Shown: one piece after another, positions 24,811 through 33,304 of the stretch
How positions within the stretch are numbered: position 1 is the stretch's first letter
Layout: the number at the start of each line of letters is the position of its first letter
Assembly: GCA_963678555.2 (NCBI GenBank)
Contig: CAXXJA010000001.1
Span: 310,001-374,000, forward strand
From: SABI01 sp963678555
GTDB lineage: Bacteria > Spirochaetota > Spirochaetia > Sphaerochaetales > Sphaerochaetaceae
Direction: 5' to 3'
Length of the DNA stretch: 64,000 nucleotides
The notes under the pieces: generated by a model
What the model was told of the DNA's origin: nothing
Databases searched by the model: none
What the model saw: the letters and a program-made list of their open reading frames with translations, nothing else
Made by a program: the position numbers and the translations under genes

Positions 24811-26040
24811 CTAGCGGTAGCGGATCCATCGTATGATTTCCTTTATGGAGTGTTTCTTTCCGGTAAGGAGGATTCCCACTCTGAATATTTTCGCTGAGAA
24901 CCACACGGTAGAGATTATCGCAGCCGCCAGCAGCGCAAAACACATGAGCAGTTCCCAGGCAGAGGGCATATCCACCATGACACGTATGAACATCACCATG
25001 GGGGATGTCAGGGGGAAGTAGGAGAGTATCAGGGTGAACAGCGACCGGGGGTTCATCACCAGAGTCGATATCATCACCATCGGAATGACGAGGAAGATGA
25101 TAAGGGGCCAGGAGAGCTGTCCCAGGTTCTGTTCATCTTCAGCAGCTGCTCCCAGCGCGGCATACAGTGACGCATAGAGACTGAAGGCCCCCAGAAAGAA
25201 CAGGAAGAGAAGGAGCAGGGTGGAAGGGGAGAATGAAGAGGGAAGATCCATATCCTTGAACACCACCTGAATCAGCAGAGCGGCCGAGATCCAGATCAGA
25301 TACTGCAGGAGACCGGCACTGCCGATCCCCAGGATCTTTCCTGCCATGATCTCTCCCGGACGTGAGGAGGAGAGGAGCAGTTCCACGGTTCTGGAAGTCT
25401 TCTCCACAACGACCGAGCGGCCGATCATCTGACCGTAGAGAAGGGTCGACATGTACAGAAGCATGATGAACGCTATGGATGTGATGATGACTGTGAAGAT
25501 CTCTTCTCCTTCCGTATCTCCTTCCTCCGTGATTTTGCGAATAGTGACGGAAGGGACTCTCGAGAGTTCCCGGAAGTCTTTCTCTGAGTAGCCTGCGTTT
25601 TCCAGACGCTGCGCGAGAGCGAGATTCCCTATGATACTCGATATCATCTGTGAGTACATGAAATCGGTACCGCTCCTCGAGTAATAGGTGAACGAATCGA
25701 TCTGTGTAATATCACCGTCGATCACTACGATTCCCTGAAGGGCATCGTTCTCGAGGATCTCGTTCCTCAGTGAAGGGAAGTCTCGTCCTTCCGCCACCAC
25801 CACACCCTGAGAAGAGAATGCCTGCCGCAGACCGGCGATCACCTCATCCTCTGCTCCGGTGACCGCAATGATCCTGCCTTCCTCCAGTTGGTCACTTCCC
25901 TGAGCAAGCAGGGAGGGGAGGACCGTGACAGCGAATATCAGCAGGGGGCCAAGGATGGTGATGATCAGAAACGTCTTTGTGTGGGCGACAGCTTTGAATT
26001 CGTGGTGGGCGATGATTCCGATTTTTCTTCTTCTAAGCAT
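24811..26040 (-). CDS. ABC-2-type export permease (NatB-like)
   Basis: The 409-residue membrane protein has one N-terminal helix (about 20-45), a large external domain (about 50-180) and five to six C-terminal helices (about 185-400). This is the layout of NatB/ABC-2 sodium or drug exporters. The start overlaps the end of the ATPase gene by 8 nt, showing coupling. Near its stop lies a perfect 8-bp hairpin (24806-24825) with no U-tract. The substrate could be sodium ions or a hydrophobic compound; nothing here decides. Confidence 0.85.
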   Translation of the reverse strand: MLRRRKIGIIAHHEFKAVAHTKTFLIITILGPLLIFAVTVLPSLLAQGSDQLEEGRIIAVTGAEDEVIAGLRQAFSSQGVVVAEGRDFPSLRNEILENDALQGIVVIDGDITQIDSFTYYSRSGTDFMYSQMISSIIGNLALAQRLENAGYSEKDFRELSRVPSVTIRKITEEGDTEGEEIFTVIITSIAFIMLLYMSTLLYGQMIGRSVVVEKTSRTVELLLSSSRPGEIMAGKILGIGSAGLLQYLIWISAALLIQVVFKDMDLPSSFSPSTLLLLFLFFLGAFSLYASLYAALGAAAEDEQNLGQLSWPLIIFLVIPMVMISTLVMNPRSLFTLILSYFPLTSPMVMFIRVMVDMPSAWELLMCFALLAAAIISTVWFSAKIFRVGILLTGKKHSIKEIIRWIRYR

Positions 26041-26938
26041 GTTCCGACTCCTTTTCGCTTACCCGGGAGACAAACAGGGAGTGCAGTGAGGGAGAAGTGA
26101 GCTCATACCGTCTGATCGACAGCTTCCCTGCCAGCGACGCGAACAGTGCATCGGTATCGGCATTCTCTGTAAGAAGTATTTCAAGATACTGGGGGTACTC
26201 TATCATCTTCTCGACCTGAGGCAGATCTCTGATGAATGAGGCGTCTCCGCTGAACTCGATGATAAGAGAGTTCTTTCCGGCAGATCTTCTGATTTCCTGG
26301 ATCGGGCCGTTGAGAATCGCTTTGCCTTTGTTCAACAGAAGGATAGAGTCACAGAGCTTTTCCGCCTGTTCCATGATATGAGTTGAAAAGAGAATCGTCT
26401 TTCCCTGTGCGGAGAGATCCATGATGAGCTCTCTCATCCTATCGGTGCTTACCGGGTCAAGGCCGCTGAACGGCTCATCGAGTATGATGATATCGGGGTC
26501 ATGGATGACTGAGGAGATGAACTGCACTTTCTGAGCCATTCCCTTACTCAGCTCCTCCACCTTGCGCTCCTTCCATTCACTGAGGTCGAACAGCGCCAGC
26601 CAGTGGTCGATCGCTGCATCAAGCGTCTTAACATCCCTTCCCTTCAGCTGGCCGAGATAAAGGAGCAGGTCGCTTATCTTTTCCTTCCTATAGAGTCCCC
26701 GCTCTTCAGGCAGATACCCGATATGTTCCATATCATCATCAGTGAGGGGCCTTCCATCAAAGAGAATCGTCCCCGAGTCCGGAGCTATGATATTCATAAT
26801 CATACGGATCGTAGTTGTTTTACCCGCTCCGTTCGGCCCTATGATACCGGTGATCCGTCCGCTTTCCCCGCGGAAGGAAAGCTCCTGAACGGCAGGTACG
26901 CTGCCGTAGTGCTTTGTTACGACTTTCAATTCGATCAT
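26033..26938 (-). CDS. ABC transporter ATPase (NatA-like)
   Basis: The 301-residue ATPase shows Walker A GPNGAGKTT (K40), signature LSKGMAQKVQ, Walker B IIILDEPFSGLDP and switch His in STHIMEQA. The C-terminal 80 residues (EFSGDASFIRDLP...) form the regulatory extension usual in NatA-type exporters. GAGGAG precedes ATG 26938. Paired with the ABC-2 permease, it energises export. No further gene is coupled. Confidence 0.93.
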   Translation of the reverse strand: MIELKVVTKHYGSVPAVQELSFRGESGRITGIIGPNGAGKTTTIRMIMNIIAPDSGTILFDGRPLTDDDMEHIGYLPEERGLYRKEKISDLLLYLGQLKGRDVKTLDAAIDHWLALFDLSEWKERKVEELSKGMAQKVQFISSVIHDPDIIILDEPFSGLDPVSTDRMRELIMDLSAQGKTILFSTHIMEQAEKLCDSILLLNKGKAILNGPIQEIRRSAGKNSLIIEFSGDASFIRDLPQVEKMIEYPQYLEILLTENADTDALFASLAGKLSIRRYELTSPSLHSLFVSRVSEKESEHA

Positions 26939-27174
26939 GGAATGCTCCTCGTGTTCAGAGCCGAGAGTGCGAGTGTGTTCAGGTATGAAACGGAAGGCTC
27001 ATCCCTGATGAGTATAGCACAGATACTTCCGTCCTGAGGAATGAAACCTGTGGGTATCACGATCTGCCTGTTTTGTTATACTCTTCACATGATTTCGGGT
27101 GAGGTGCACCATAAACCCTACAGCCGTCTTTTTTATTTGTACAAGGCTTCCAAGTAGCACCTTCGCTTCACATA

Positions 27175-27420
27175 AAAAAGTGAAGATATGGTCTCTGGTT
27201 CCAAAGTCGGGACGGTCTTCTGTGATGGCGGTAACAGTCTCACGGCCAATGATAGTTCGTTTCAGATGTGCATCTGCGTTGTCCTCGTATCCATTATGCT
27301 GGTAGCGGGATAGGGCTTCTCCGGAGCGAGTCCTTCCAGCCACTTCTCGTAGTCGTTATGCAACCCGCGTTCGTCATCATTGATGAACGCACTTGCTGTG
27401 ATATTCATCGCGATCACTAA
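27175..27420 (-). pseudogene. Truncated, frameshifted yjbQ copy (third copy)
   Basis: The minus strand encodes NITASAFINDDERGLHND...EGLAPEKP, then a 1-base deletion shifts frame before SRYQHNGYEDNADAHLKRT. The first 40 or so codons of yjbQ are missing and the 3' end degenerates after the IFTF region. The 5' junction (TTTTCCTTAGTGA) is the same as in the copy at 28213-28509, so both truncated copies derive from one event. Confidence 0.85.
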
Positions 27421-27483
27421 GGAAAACCAGATACGCGTCTCGCGTATTAATTCAAGAAATTTTTGAGTTGAAATAATACAGAC

Positions 27484-27762
27484 TTAAAACAGGTCACTAT
27501 GAGAACCAGTACGTATCAACTTCAACACAAGATATTCTTCAACTATCTTGTAGATAAGAAGCCAGTCTGGTTGGATATGACACTCTCTTACACCAGTATA
27601 ATTCTTAGAATGTGTAAGTGCATGGTCTCGGTAATATTCTGGCAAGGCTTCTTTGCTGCAAAGGATACTAATCACCTCTTCTAGATGCTTGGCGCTACAA
27701 CCTCTCTTGACTGCCAGCTTATAATCTTTTTTGAATTGCCCCGTAAATACCGGTTTAAGCAT
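27484..27762 (-). CDS. YafQ-family toxin (mRNA interferase)
   Basis: The 92-residue toxin of the RelE/YafQ fold has YafQ features: FKKDYKLAVKRG at the N-terminus, LPEYYRDHALTHSKNYTGVRECHIQPDWLLIYKI and final RTGSHSDLF, which hold the catalytic His and Phe region. It would cut mRNA on the ribosome. Its ATG overlaps the antitoxin end by 8 nt, the usual coupling in type II modules. ATG 27762 is chosen because the longer frame would copy antitoxin sequence in another phase. Confidence 0.93.
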   Translation of the reverse strand: MLKPVFTGQFKKDYKLAVKRGCSAKHLEEVISILCSKEALPEYYRDHALTHSKNYTGVRECHIQPDWLLIYKIVEEYLVLKLIRTGSHSDLF

Positions 27763-28030
27763 TAAGAGCATCCATAAGCTTTGAAACGGTATCAAAGGGG
27801 CCATACACATCATCTTCATGCTCTGCCGAATCAATTGCGTTCATTGTGACGGAGTTCGGTGTGTGCAGTGTTACCTCGAAGGGAAACCCTTTATAGGTGA
27901 TTGCCTGTCGTAGAAATACATTCACAGCAGTAGTCATATCCATGCCAAGGTCGGCAAAGATTTTCTGAGCCTGGTTTTTTATATCTCGATTCATTCTAAT
28001 CGTCATGCTCGTATCTGCCTTAGAAGCCAT
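27755..28030 (-). CDS. DinJ/RelB-family antitoxin
   Basis: The 91-residue protein begins with a ribbon-helix-helix DNA-binding domain (DTSMTIRMNRDIKNQAQKIF) and contains the typical DinJ phrase MTTAVNVFLRQAI. The acidic C-terminal half (EHEDDVYGPFD) would wrap the YafQ toxin. AAGGAGG lies 8 nt upstream. It probably represses its own promoter at the inverted repeat 28062-28082. Confidence 0.93.
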   Translation of the reverse strand: MASKADTSMTIRMNRDIKNQAQKIFADLGMDMTTAVNVFLRQAITYKGFPFEVTLHTPNSVTMNAIDSAEHEDDVYGPFDTVSKLMDALNA

Positions 28031-28061
28031 ATACGTAACCTCCTTCCATAGGTTTCACACC

Positions 28062-28082
28062 TACGAGTTCTCTATACTCGTA
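28062..28082 (-). promoter_or_regulatory. Candidate operator of the dinJ-yafQ module
   Basis: TACGAG and CTCGTA (6-bp arms, 9-nt spacer) lie about 32-52 nt before the antitoxin start. Ribbon-helix-helix antitoxins bind such sites. Confidence 0.5.
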
Positions 28083-28212
28083 CAATATACTACAAAATAT
28101 GTCTGTTGTAAATACATTAGACATGTTTGTATGGATAGTATGAACCTTTTACAAGCAGCGAAGGGATTCATAATGAGAGGATATTAACTGGCTTGCCGAA
28201 ATATTTTTTCTA

Positions 28213-28509
28213 TCATTCTCCGATGATCTTGACCAACACACGTTTGTCCCGTTTCCCATCGAACTCGAAGTAGAAGATCTGTTCCCAGGTACCGAAATCG
28301 AGGCTCCCTTCGGTGATGGCGCATACGGTTTCGCGACCCATGATGGTGCGTTTGAGGTGGGCATCGGCATTATCTTCATAGCCGTTGTGCTGATACCGGG
28401 AGCAGGGTTTCTCGGGAGCAAGTCCTTCGAGCCACTTCTCGTAGTCGTTATGGAGTCCTTTCTCATCATCGTTGATGAAGACTCTCGCTGTGATATTCAT
28501 TGCGTTCAC
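28213..28509 (-). pseudogene. 5'-truncated yjbQ copy (second copy)
   Basis: The frame encodes 98 residues nearly identical to the C-terminal 98 of the intact YjbQ at 29127-29543 but lacks the first 40. It has no ribosome site; GTG 28509 is just a fortuitous start. The C-terminus is intact (KRVLVKIIGE). It separates the two toxin-antitoxin modules. Confidence 0.85.
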
Positions 28510-28553
28510 TAAGGAAAATCAGTTAATCCTCAGTCTTCATCCTGGATGGTTGT

Positions 28554-28826
28554 TTATAATGGGAAGGTGTAAACGATCTCTCTCTTCTTGACTGCAAGCA
28601 GTAGTATGATGAGTTCAGTGTCATGAATTCGCGAGATAATCCTATAGGTGCCGACTCGATACCTCCAGTATCCTGACAGGTTTTCCGTCAGAGGCTTCCC
28701 GAAAGCTCTTGGATCCTCGCATGTTTCGAGTTTCTTCAGATATTTCAGGATCCTTATTTTTATTGAATTGTCCAGTGCAGAAAACTCTTTCTCTGCCTTT
28801 GTTTCAAATCTTATCTGCCAAGCCAT
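28554..28826 (-). CDS. RelE/ParE-superfamily toxin
   Basis: The 90-residue protein (MAWQIRFETKAEKEFSALD...) has the RelE pattern: KEFSALDNSIKIRILKYLKKL, PLTENLSGYWRYRVGTYRII and final KKREIVYTF. It is the toxic partner of the ribbon-helix-helix antitoxin that overlaps it by 23 nt. ATG 28826 gives the standard length; ATG 28844 would add six residues. RelE-type activity is mRNA cleavage, ParE-type is gyrase inhibition; R and Y residues near the end favour RelE. Confidence 0.9.
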   Translation of the reverse strand: MAWQIRFETKAEKEFSALDNSIKIRILKYLKKLETCEDPRAFGKPLTENLSGYWRYRVGTYRIISRIHDTELIILLLAVKKREIVYTFPL

Positions 28827-29043
28827 TTGCTTCGATAACCTCATCTAATGTGTGTGTGCTGCTTCGTCCTGCTCTGAGATCCTCCTCACGTTTTTCAGCT
28901 AAATATACCATTTCCTGTTCGCTTACTTTTTCAAAAAGAGCTTCTTGAATGTAATACGTCTTTGTTCTTCCAGTCTTTTTTGCAAGATTGTCGATACGGT
29001 CTATCAATTCTTCCGGTAACCGCACTGAAATAGATTTGTTCAT
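28804..29043 (-). CDS. RHH-family antitoxin (RelB/StbD-like)
   Basis: The 79-residue protein starts with a ribbon-helix-helix domain (MNKSISVRLPEELIDRIDNLAKKTGRTKTYYIQEAL), followed by an acidic helix that would bind the toxin (EKREEDLRAG). GGGAGG lies near ATG 29043. The gene overlaps the toxin gene, as usual. Regulation is likely by the inverted repeat 29075-29101. Confidence 0.93.
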   Translation of the reverse strand: MNKSISVRLPEELIDRIDNLAKKTGRTKTYYIQEALFEKVSEQEMVYLAEKREEDLRAGRSSTHTLDEVIEANGLADKI

Positions 29044-29074
29044 GGCTCTGTCCTCCCTTCATGACCGTATCACA

Positions 29075-29101
29075 TGTAATACACATAATGCAAGTATTAC
29101 A
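29075..29101 (-). promoter_or_regulatory. Candidate operator of the second toxin-antitoxin module
   Basis: TGTAATAC at 29075-29082 and GTATTACA at 29094-29101 form an 8-bp inverted repeat with an 11-nt spacer, 32 nt before the antitoxin start. It lies in the only promoter space of the module. Confidence 0.6.
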
Positions 29102-29126
29102 GTTTGCGGTGTCTTGTGTGATACAG

Positions 29127-29543
29127 TTATTCCCCGATGATCTTGATCAGCACTCTCTTGTTTCTCCTGCCGTCGAACTCGAAGTAGAAGATCTGTTCCC
29201 AGGTGCCGAAATCAAGTCTTCCTTCGGTGATGGCACAGACGGTCTCACGACCCATGATGGTACGTTTCAGGTGGGCATCGGCATTGTCTTCATAGCCGTT
29301 GTGCTGATACCGGGAGTAAGGTTTTTCAGGAGCAAGCCCTTCAAGCCACTTCTCGTAGTCGTTATGGAGTCCTTTCTCATCGTCGTTGATAAACACACTC
29401 GCCGTGATATTCATAGCGTTCACCAGGACAAGCCCTTCCCGGATACCGCTGGCACTGATGGCCTTCTGCACCTCATCGGTGATGTTCACGAGTCCCCGCC
29501 GCGAGGGGAGATTGAAGTGGAGTTCCTTCCTCCATGTTTTCAT
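29127..29543 (-). CDS. yjbQ: YjbQ/UPF0047 family protein
   Basis: The 138-residue protein is intact: FNLPSRRGLVNITDEV, INDDEKGLHNDYEKWLEGLAP, HNGYEDNADAHLKRTIMG and final KRVLIKIIGE are the family signatures. UPF0047 proteins form trimers and have weak thiamin-phosphate-synthase activity, but their true role is unsettled. AGGAGG precedes ATG. It is the source gene of the two truncated copies downstream, which alternate with toxin-antitoxin modules. Confidence 0.95.
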   Translation of the reverse strand: MKTWRKELHFNLPSRRGLVNITDEVQKAISASGIREGLVLVNAMNITASVFINDDEKGLHNDYEKWLEGLAPEKPYSRYQHNGYEDNADAHLKRTIMGRETVCAITEGRLDFGTWEQIFYFEFDGRRNKRVLIKIIGE

Positions 29544-29763
29544 GCGTTATCCTCCTGTTCTGTTCATGGTACCACAGACGGTAAGCGGGTGGAAATCCAT
29601 ATCGTATAGAGTTTCTGTGGTGATACATATCATTATCCTGATTGGTAAGCATGATAAGCCCGCAATGAGACTGTGAGCAAAGAGTAAGAGTGTGTTTTTC
29701 AGACATTGCCTTTCATCAAAAGGGAATGCGAACAAAAAGCTGGACACCTGTACGGAGTATCAA

Positions 29764-30042
29764 GTGTATTCAAGGGAAGAGAAAATGAAAGCTGTAGAGC
29801 TATTCATCCATTATGATTTGAGTGCCTGCGATACAATCAGTGAACTGGGTTGCCCCGATTTCAAGACGCTTCAGACGTGGTATGAGCAGTACATGGAAGA
29901 GCAGAAGAATGGAATACCCTGGGAGTCTAAGATGATAGAGTATTCCCGGGCGCAGAAGGAATGTGTCGTTGACTACTATCTGGAGCACGGACGCAGCTTG
30001 GCCAGGACAGTCAGGAAACTTGGATATCCATCGCAAGAGTAG
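29764..30042 (+). pseudogene. IS3-family OrfA-type fragment
   Basis: The frame VYSREEKMKAVELFIHYDLSACDTISELG...EHGRSLARTVRKLGYPS matches the N-terminal helix-turn-helix half of an IS3-type OrfA, with the second helix repeat cut off by TAG 30042. The sequence AAAGCTGGACACC just upstream looks like an IS3 left end. About 40 percent of its residues recur in the fragment at 32557, showing two related remnants. Confidence 0.8.
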
Positions 30043-30503
30043 CTGTCCTTGTGGATATCGATACCAATGTTGATTACAGTATGTATAGTGACCTCCATTT
30101 GCATGCGGTAGCAGCATGCGGTTTACGTTGTTCTTATTCCCGGTATGCAAGGTAAATTCACGATTTGCAAACTGGGAGGTCCTTTCATATGTTCTAGGTC
30201 TAGACAAGGAGCTCCCCCTGCCTTCCTTTGGGATTCTCTTCCTGATTTATCTCCAGTAAACCATGGTATTTAGTTCATGAGAATAAAGTAAGAATAGTTC
30301 ATATTCAAGTTAGTCTGTCTTAACTTTTCCAATACTTTCGTTGACTTCTCACATGTTTTGTAGTAAGTTTTGATAAGTAAACGTTATATATAAAGCCCCG
30401 AAAACAAAAACCTTTTTTACTTATGTTCTATATCCAGAAAAGGTATCAGTACTAAGGAATGGTATAAACGTGGATGCGATAAGAACATAAGTGAGGTGCT
30501 TTG
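30043..30503. other. 461-bp region, likely IS debris plus promoter of the lipoprotein gene
   Basis: No gene is supportable. The first 200 bp are broken frames following the IS3 fragment. From about 30240 the sequence is A/T-rich and leads to the ribosome site GAGGTG at 30493-30498. No clear -35/-10 pair could be fixed. Confidence 0.45.
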
Positions 30504-32309
30504 ATGAAGAACAGTAGCGTGATATTAGCTATATTGATTGTATTATTGTTCGTTGGAACGGGGTGCCCTCTTGATCCAGGTGATGTGCCTTCTATGACAG
30601 GGACTGTCACTATCACAGGAACAGCAGCCTATGGTGAAGAACTGACAGCAGTACCAAATCTAACATATGGTGGAACTGTTACCTATCAATGGCAACGAGA
30701 CTCATCAGACATACCAGGAGCTACAAGTTCTACCTATACACTTGTAGTAGCTGACATTGGTTCTAAGATCACAGTAGTAGCAACAGCTGATGGTATTAGT
30801 GGAACAGGCTCTATCACAAGTAATGAGACAGCAACAGTAGCAAAGGCAACTGGTCCAGATGCACCAAGTGAAGCTATAGTAGGAGTATTCCCAACAGAAG
30901 CAACTAGTATAGAACTCTCAGGTTTCTCAGCGAGTGCAACTGGCTTAGAAGCAGCAGTAGCAATTGATGGAACAACGTATGACGATTACGCTGATGTAAG
31001 TGTTGATTCAGATGGAGAAGCAACAATTACAGGTCTCACTGGAGTGACAACCTCTACAAAGGTGAGAATCAGAGTAAAAGAGACCTCTGCCACATTAGCT
31101 GGCACGTATAAAGAGATATCAGTGACAGCAAAGATACCTGAGATGACAGGGACTGTCACTATCACAGGAACAGCAGCCTATGGTGAAGAACTGACAGCAG
31201 TACCGGGTCTAACACATGGTGGAACTGTTACCTACCAATGGCAACGAGACTCAGTGGACATAGCAGGAGCTACAAGTTCTACCTATACACTTGTACTAGA
31301 AGACATTGGTTCTAAGATTACAGTAGTAGCAACAGCTGATAACACCACTGGAACAGGCTCTATCACAAGTGATGAGACAGCGATAGTAGCAAAGGCAACT
31401 GGTCCAGATGCACCAAGTGAAACTATAGTAGGAGTATTCCCATCAGAAGCAACTAGTATAGAACTCTCAGGGTTCTCAGCGAGTGCACCTGGCTTAGAAG
31501 CAGCAGTAGCAATTGATGGAACAACGTATGGCGATTACGCTGATGTAAGTGTTGATGGAGATGGAGAAGCAGAAATAACAGGTCTCACTTCAGTAACAAC
31601 CGCTACAAAGGTGAGAATCAGAGTAACAGAGACCTCTACCACATTAGCTGGTACGTATAAAGAGATATCAGTGACAGAAAAAACAGCATTATATGCAGTA
31701 GGAGATCTTGGCCCTGCTGGAGGGTATATCTTCTATGATGATGAAATTGGATATGATTTAAACGGTGATTCAACGATAGATAGCACTGAGAAAGATTTGC
31801 TTGATGGAACTAACGATGGAACAGTAAATGGAGACCGATATCTAGAGGCAGCACCATCGGATATTTCGTTAAATACAGTTGAAACCTTTATATTCGGGTA
31901 TTATAGATTAACCTCGAGAGGATCATCTGCACTTGTGGGGACGAGTACCTCTATAGGTACTGGTGAAACAAATACTGCGGCTCTCGTATCAAAGATGGGG
32001 TCGTCGGCATATATATCGGATGTTGTCAGAATTGCTACGACAACAGGAGATTATGCTGCAAGATGGTGTTTGTATCATGTAGTAGGTGAGTACAGCGATT
32101 GGTTCCTACCTTCTCAAGACGAACTATACTTGATGTATACCAATTTGTATATGAATTCTCTTGGTGGTTTTTCTGTCAGCAATTATTGGAGTTCCTCTGA
32201 GTACGCTGCGTCTTACGCGTGGCAGCAGTACTTTGACAATGGAAATCAGCTCCACAACTATAACTATAAGGACGCTGAGTACAGGGTTCGTCCTGTGAGG
32301 GCTTTCTGA
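30504..32309 (+). CDS. Surface lipoprotein with two 183-aa repeats and a DUF1566 C-terminal domain
   Basis: The 601-residue protein has a lipoprotein signal (LLFVGTGC), then two near-identical 183-residue units each holding an immunoglobulin-like segment (GTVTITGTAAYGEELTAV, WQRDS, IGSKITVVATAD) and a second beta segment (IELSGFSASA, TYKEISV). The C-terminal 210 residues form a DUF1566/FISUMP-type domain: GPAGGYIFYDD, YLEAAPSD, SNYWSSSEYA and final YRVRPVRAF. This domain has a C-type-lectin-like fold. A surface-exposed binding role is inferred. DNA is A/T-rich with simple-looking codon choice, unlike its neighbours, suggesting transfer. IS remnants lie on both sides. Confidence 0.88.
   Translation: MKNSSVILAILIVLLFVGTGCPLDPGDVPSMTGTVTITGTAAYGEELTAVPNLTYGGTVTYQWQRDSSDIPGATSSTYTLVVADIGSKITVVATADGISGTGSITSNETATVAKATGPDAPSEAIVGVFPTEATSIELSGFSASATGLEAAVAIDGTTYDDYADVSVDSDGEATITGLTGVTTSTKVRIRVKETSATLAGTYKEISVTAKIPEMTGTVTITGTAAYGEELTAVPGLTHGGTVTYQWQRDSVDIAGATSSTYTLVLEDIGSKITVVATADNTTGTGSITSDETAIVAKATGPDAPSETIVGVFPSEATSIELSGFSASAPGLEAAVAIDGTTYGDYADVSVDGDGEAEITGLTSVTTATKVRIRVTETSTTLAGTYKEISVTEKTALYAVGDLGPAGGYIFYDDEIGYDLNGDSTIDSTEKDLLDGTNDGTVNGDRYLEAAPSDISLNTVETFIFGYYRLTSRGSSALVGTSTSIGTGETNTAALVSKMGSSAYISDVVRIATTTGDYAARWCLYHVVGEYSDWFLPSQDELYLMYTNLYMNSLGGFSVSNYWSSSEYAASYAWQQYFDNGNQLHNYNYKDAEYRVRPVRAF
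30594..31680 (+). repeat. 549-bp tandem repeat inside the lipoprotein gene
   Basis: Units start at 30594 and 31143 with ATGACAGGGACTGTCAC and differ at few positions. The period is 183 codons. Identity at DNA level points to a recent duplication or ongoing homogenisation. Confidence 0.93.
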
Positions 32310-32556
32310 TGAGCTATTCAACAATTCAACAATTAGTGAGGTACAGGGGGAAGTGTCGCCTGCTGATACACATAAGGAAATCGTTTCTAGGTAAGGTCTT
32401 TGGTAATGTAATTCACTGGTAAAGAGGCCAAGAAGAAACCCTTCGATTTTGTGTGCATCGGAGGGTTTCTGCAATATGTGATAGTCCCCTTCATCAGAAT
32501 TGCCAAAACATGTATAGGGGGTGAAGACATTTTCTTGGACTTCATAAGGAGTGAAA
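32310..32556. other. 247-bp spacer with no gene
   Basis: I see no gene. The frame open on the minus strand here is the shadow of the lipoprotein 3' end. AAGGAG before 32557 is the ribosome site of the IS3-type fragment. Confidence 0.5.
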
Positions 32557-33012
32557 ATGTATTCATATGAACAAAGGATCAAAGCAGTCGAGCTCTACAT
32601 TAAGTTCGATAAGAGTGCTTCCGCAGTCGTTAGAGAGCTTGGGTATCCCACTACCAGAATGCTCACCTATTGGTATCAGGAATATCTTGAGGAAGGAGAT
32701 CTGCACAAGAAGTCCAGATTGAAATCAGGCTATACAGCAGAGCAAAGGGATGTTGCGATTAAGCATTATCTGGAGTATGGCAAAAGCCTTACACGTACGG
32801 TAAGAGCTCTGGGATATCCTTGTCGGCAACTACTCGGGAAATGGGTGTACGAAGCTCTCCCCTTTGATTGTCATCCTTTGAAAAGAGGTTCGTCTGGTAT
32901 AGAATATACAGACAAGCAAAAAAAGAGCGCTGTAGTATCCGTATCATCCGGGGAGAAGACTGTAACGCAGATTCATGCAGAGATGGGAGTAGCCCGGAAG
33001 ACGATCTATTAG
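32557..33012 (+). pseudogene. IS3-family OrfA-type fragment, fused in frame to an ISL3 remnant
   Basis: The frame encodes MYSYEQRIKAVELYIKFD, two LGYP-type helix-turn-helix repeats (VVRELGYPTTRML, TVRALGYPCRQLL) and KKSAVVSVSSGEKTVTQIHAEMGVARKTIY, the full N-terminal part of an IS3 OrfA. It ends at TAG 33012, just where the OrfB-linked part should begin. AGGAG lies upstream so it could still be translated as an orphan DNA-binding protein. Confidence 0.8.
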
Positions 33013-33245
33013 TGGAAACGCCCTGATCATTCGACCCATATGGTGAATGTCCCGTGGGCACGGGAAGGCTCAGGGTTCACGTTGTTGATGGAAGCATATT
33101 TCCTGGAACTTGCATCAGTACCCTCAGTGAGAGCTATAGCCCTATGAGCAGAAACCACCGATACAAAACTCTGGAGACTCATACACCATTATGTGAGTGA
33201 AGCGATGGATAGTCAGTACTTCAGTGAGGTAAGGTCACTTGCGAT
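33013..33245 (+). pseudogene. ISL3-family transposase remnant
   Basis: Continuing in the same frame after the TAG, codons read VPWAREGSGFTLLMEAYFLEL, SVPSVRAIAL, stop TGA, AETTDTKLWRLIHHYVSEAM and FSEVRSLAI. This is the HTH-to-DDE linker of ISL3 transposases (usual VPWARxGSGFT, ETDTxLWR.xxHYV). It lacks both ends and has an internal stop, so it is dead. Another short coding-like tail (WLEAIPTLLEQHVRRQE) ends at 33297. Confidence 0.75.
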
Positions 33246-33304
33246 ATGGCTGGAGGCTATCCCAACGCTATTGGAACAGCATGTCCGCAGGCAAGAATAA
33301 TCAT

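Noticed and set aside
24806..24825. Hairpin at the stop of the ABC-2 permease gene as terminator
   Set aside because: Perfect 8-bp stem but followed by GGAGGGATA and no U-tract.
3301..29101. CRISPR array
   Set aside because: Repeats found (87-bp, 549-bp, 27-bp) are tandem or paired and not short repeats with unique spacers; no cas genes are present.
32124..32582. 152-aa minus-strand frame under the lipoprotein 3' end
   Set aside because: Antisense to the DUF1566 domain codons; no start signal.
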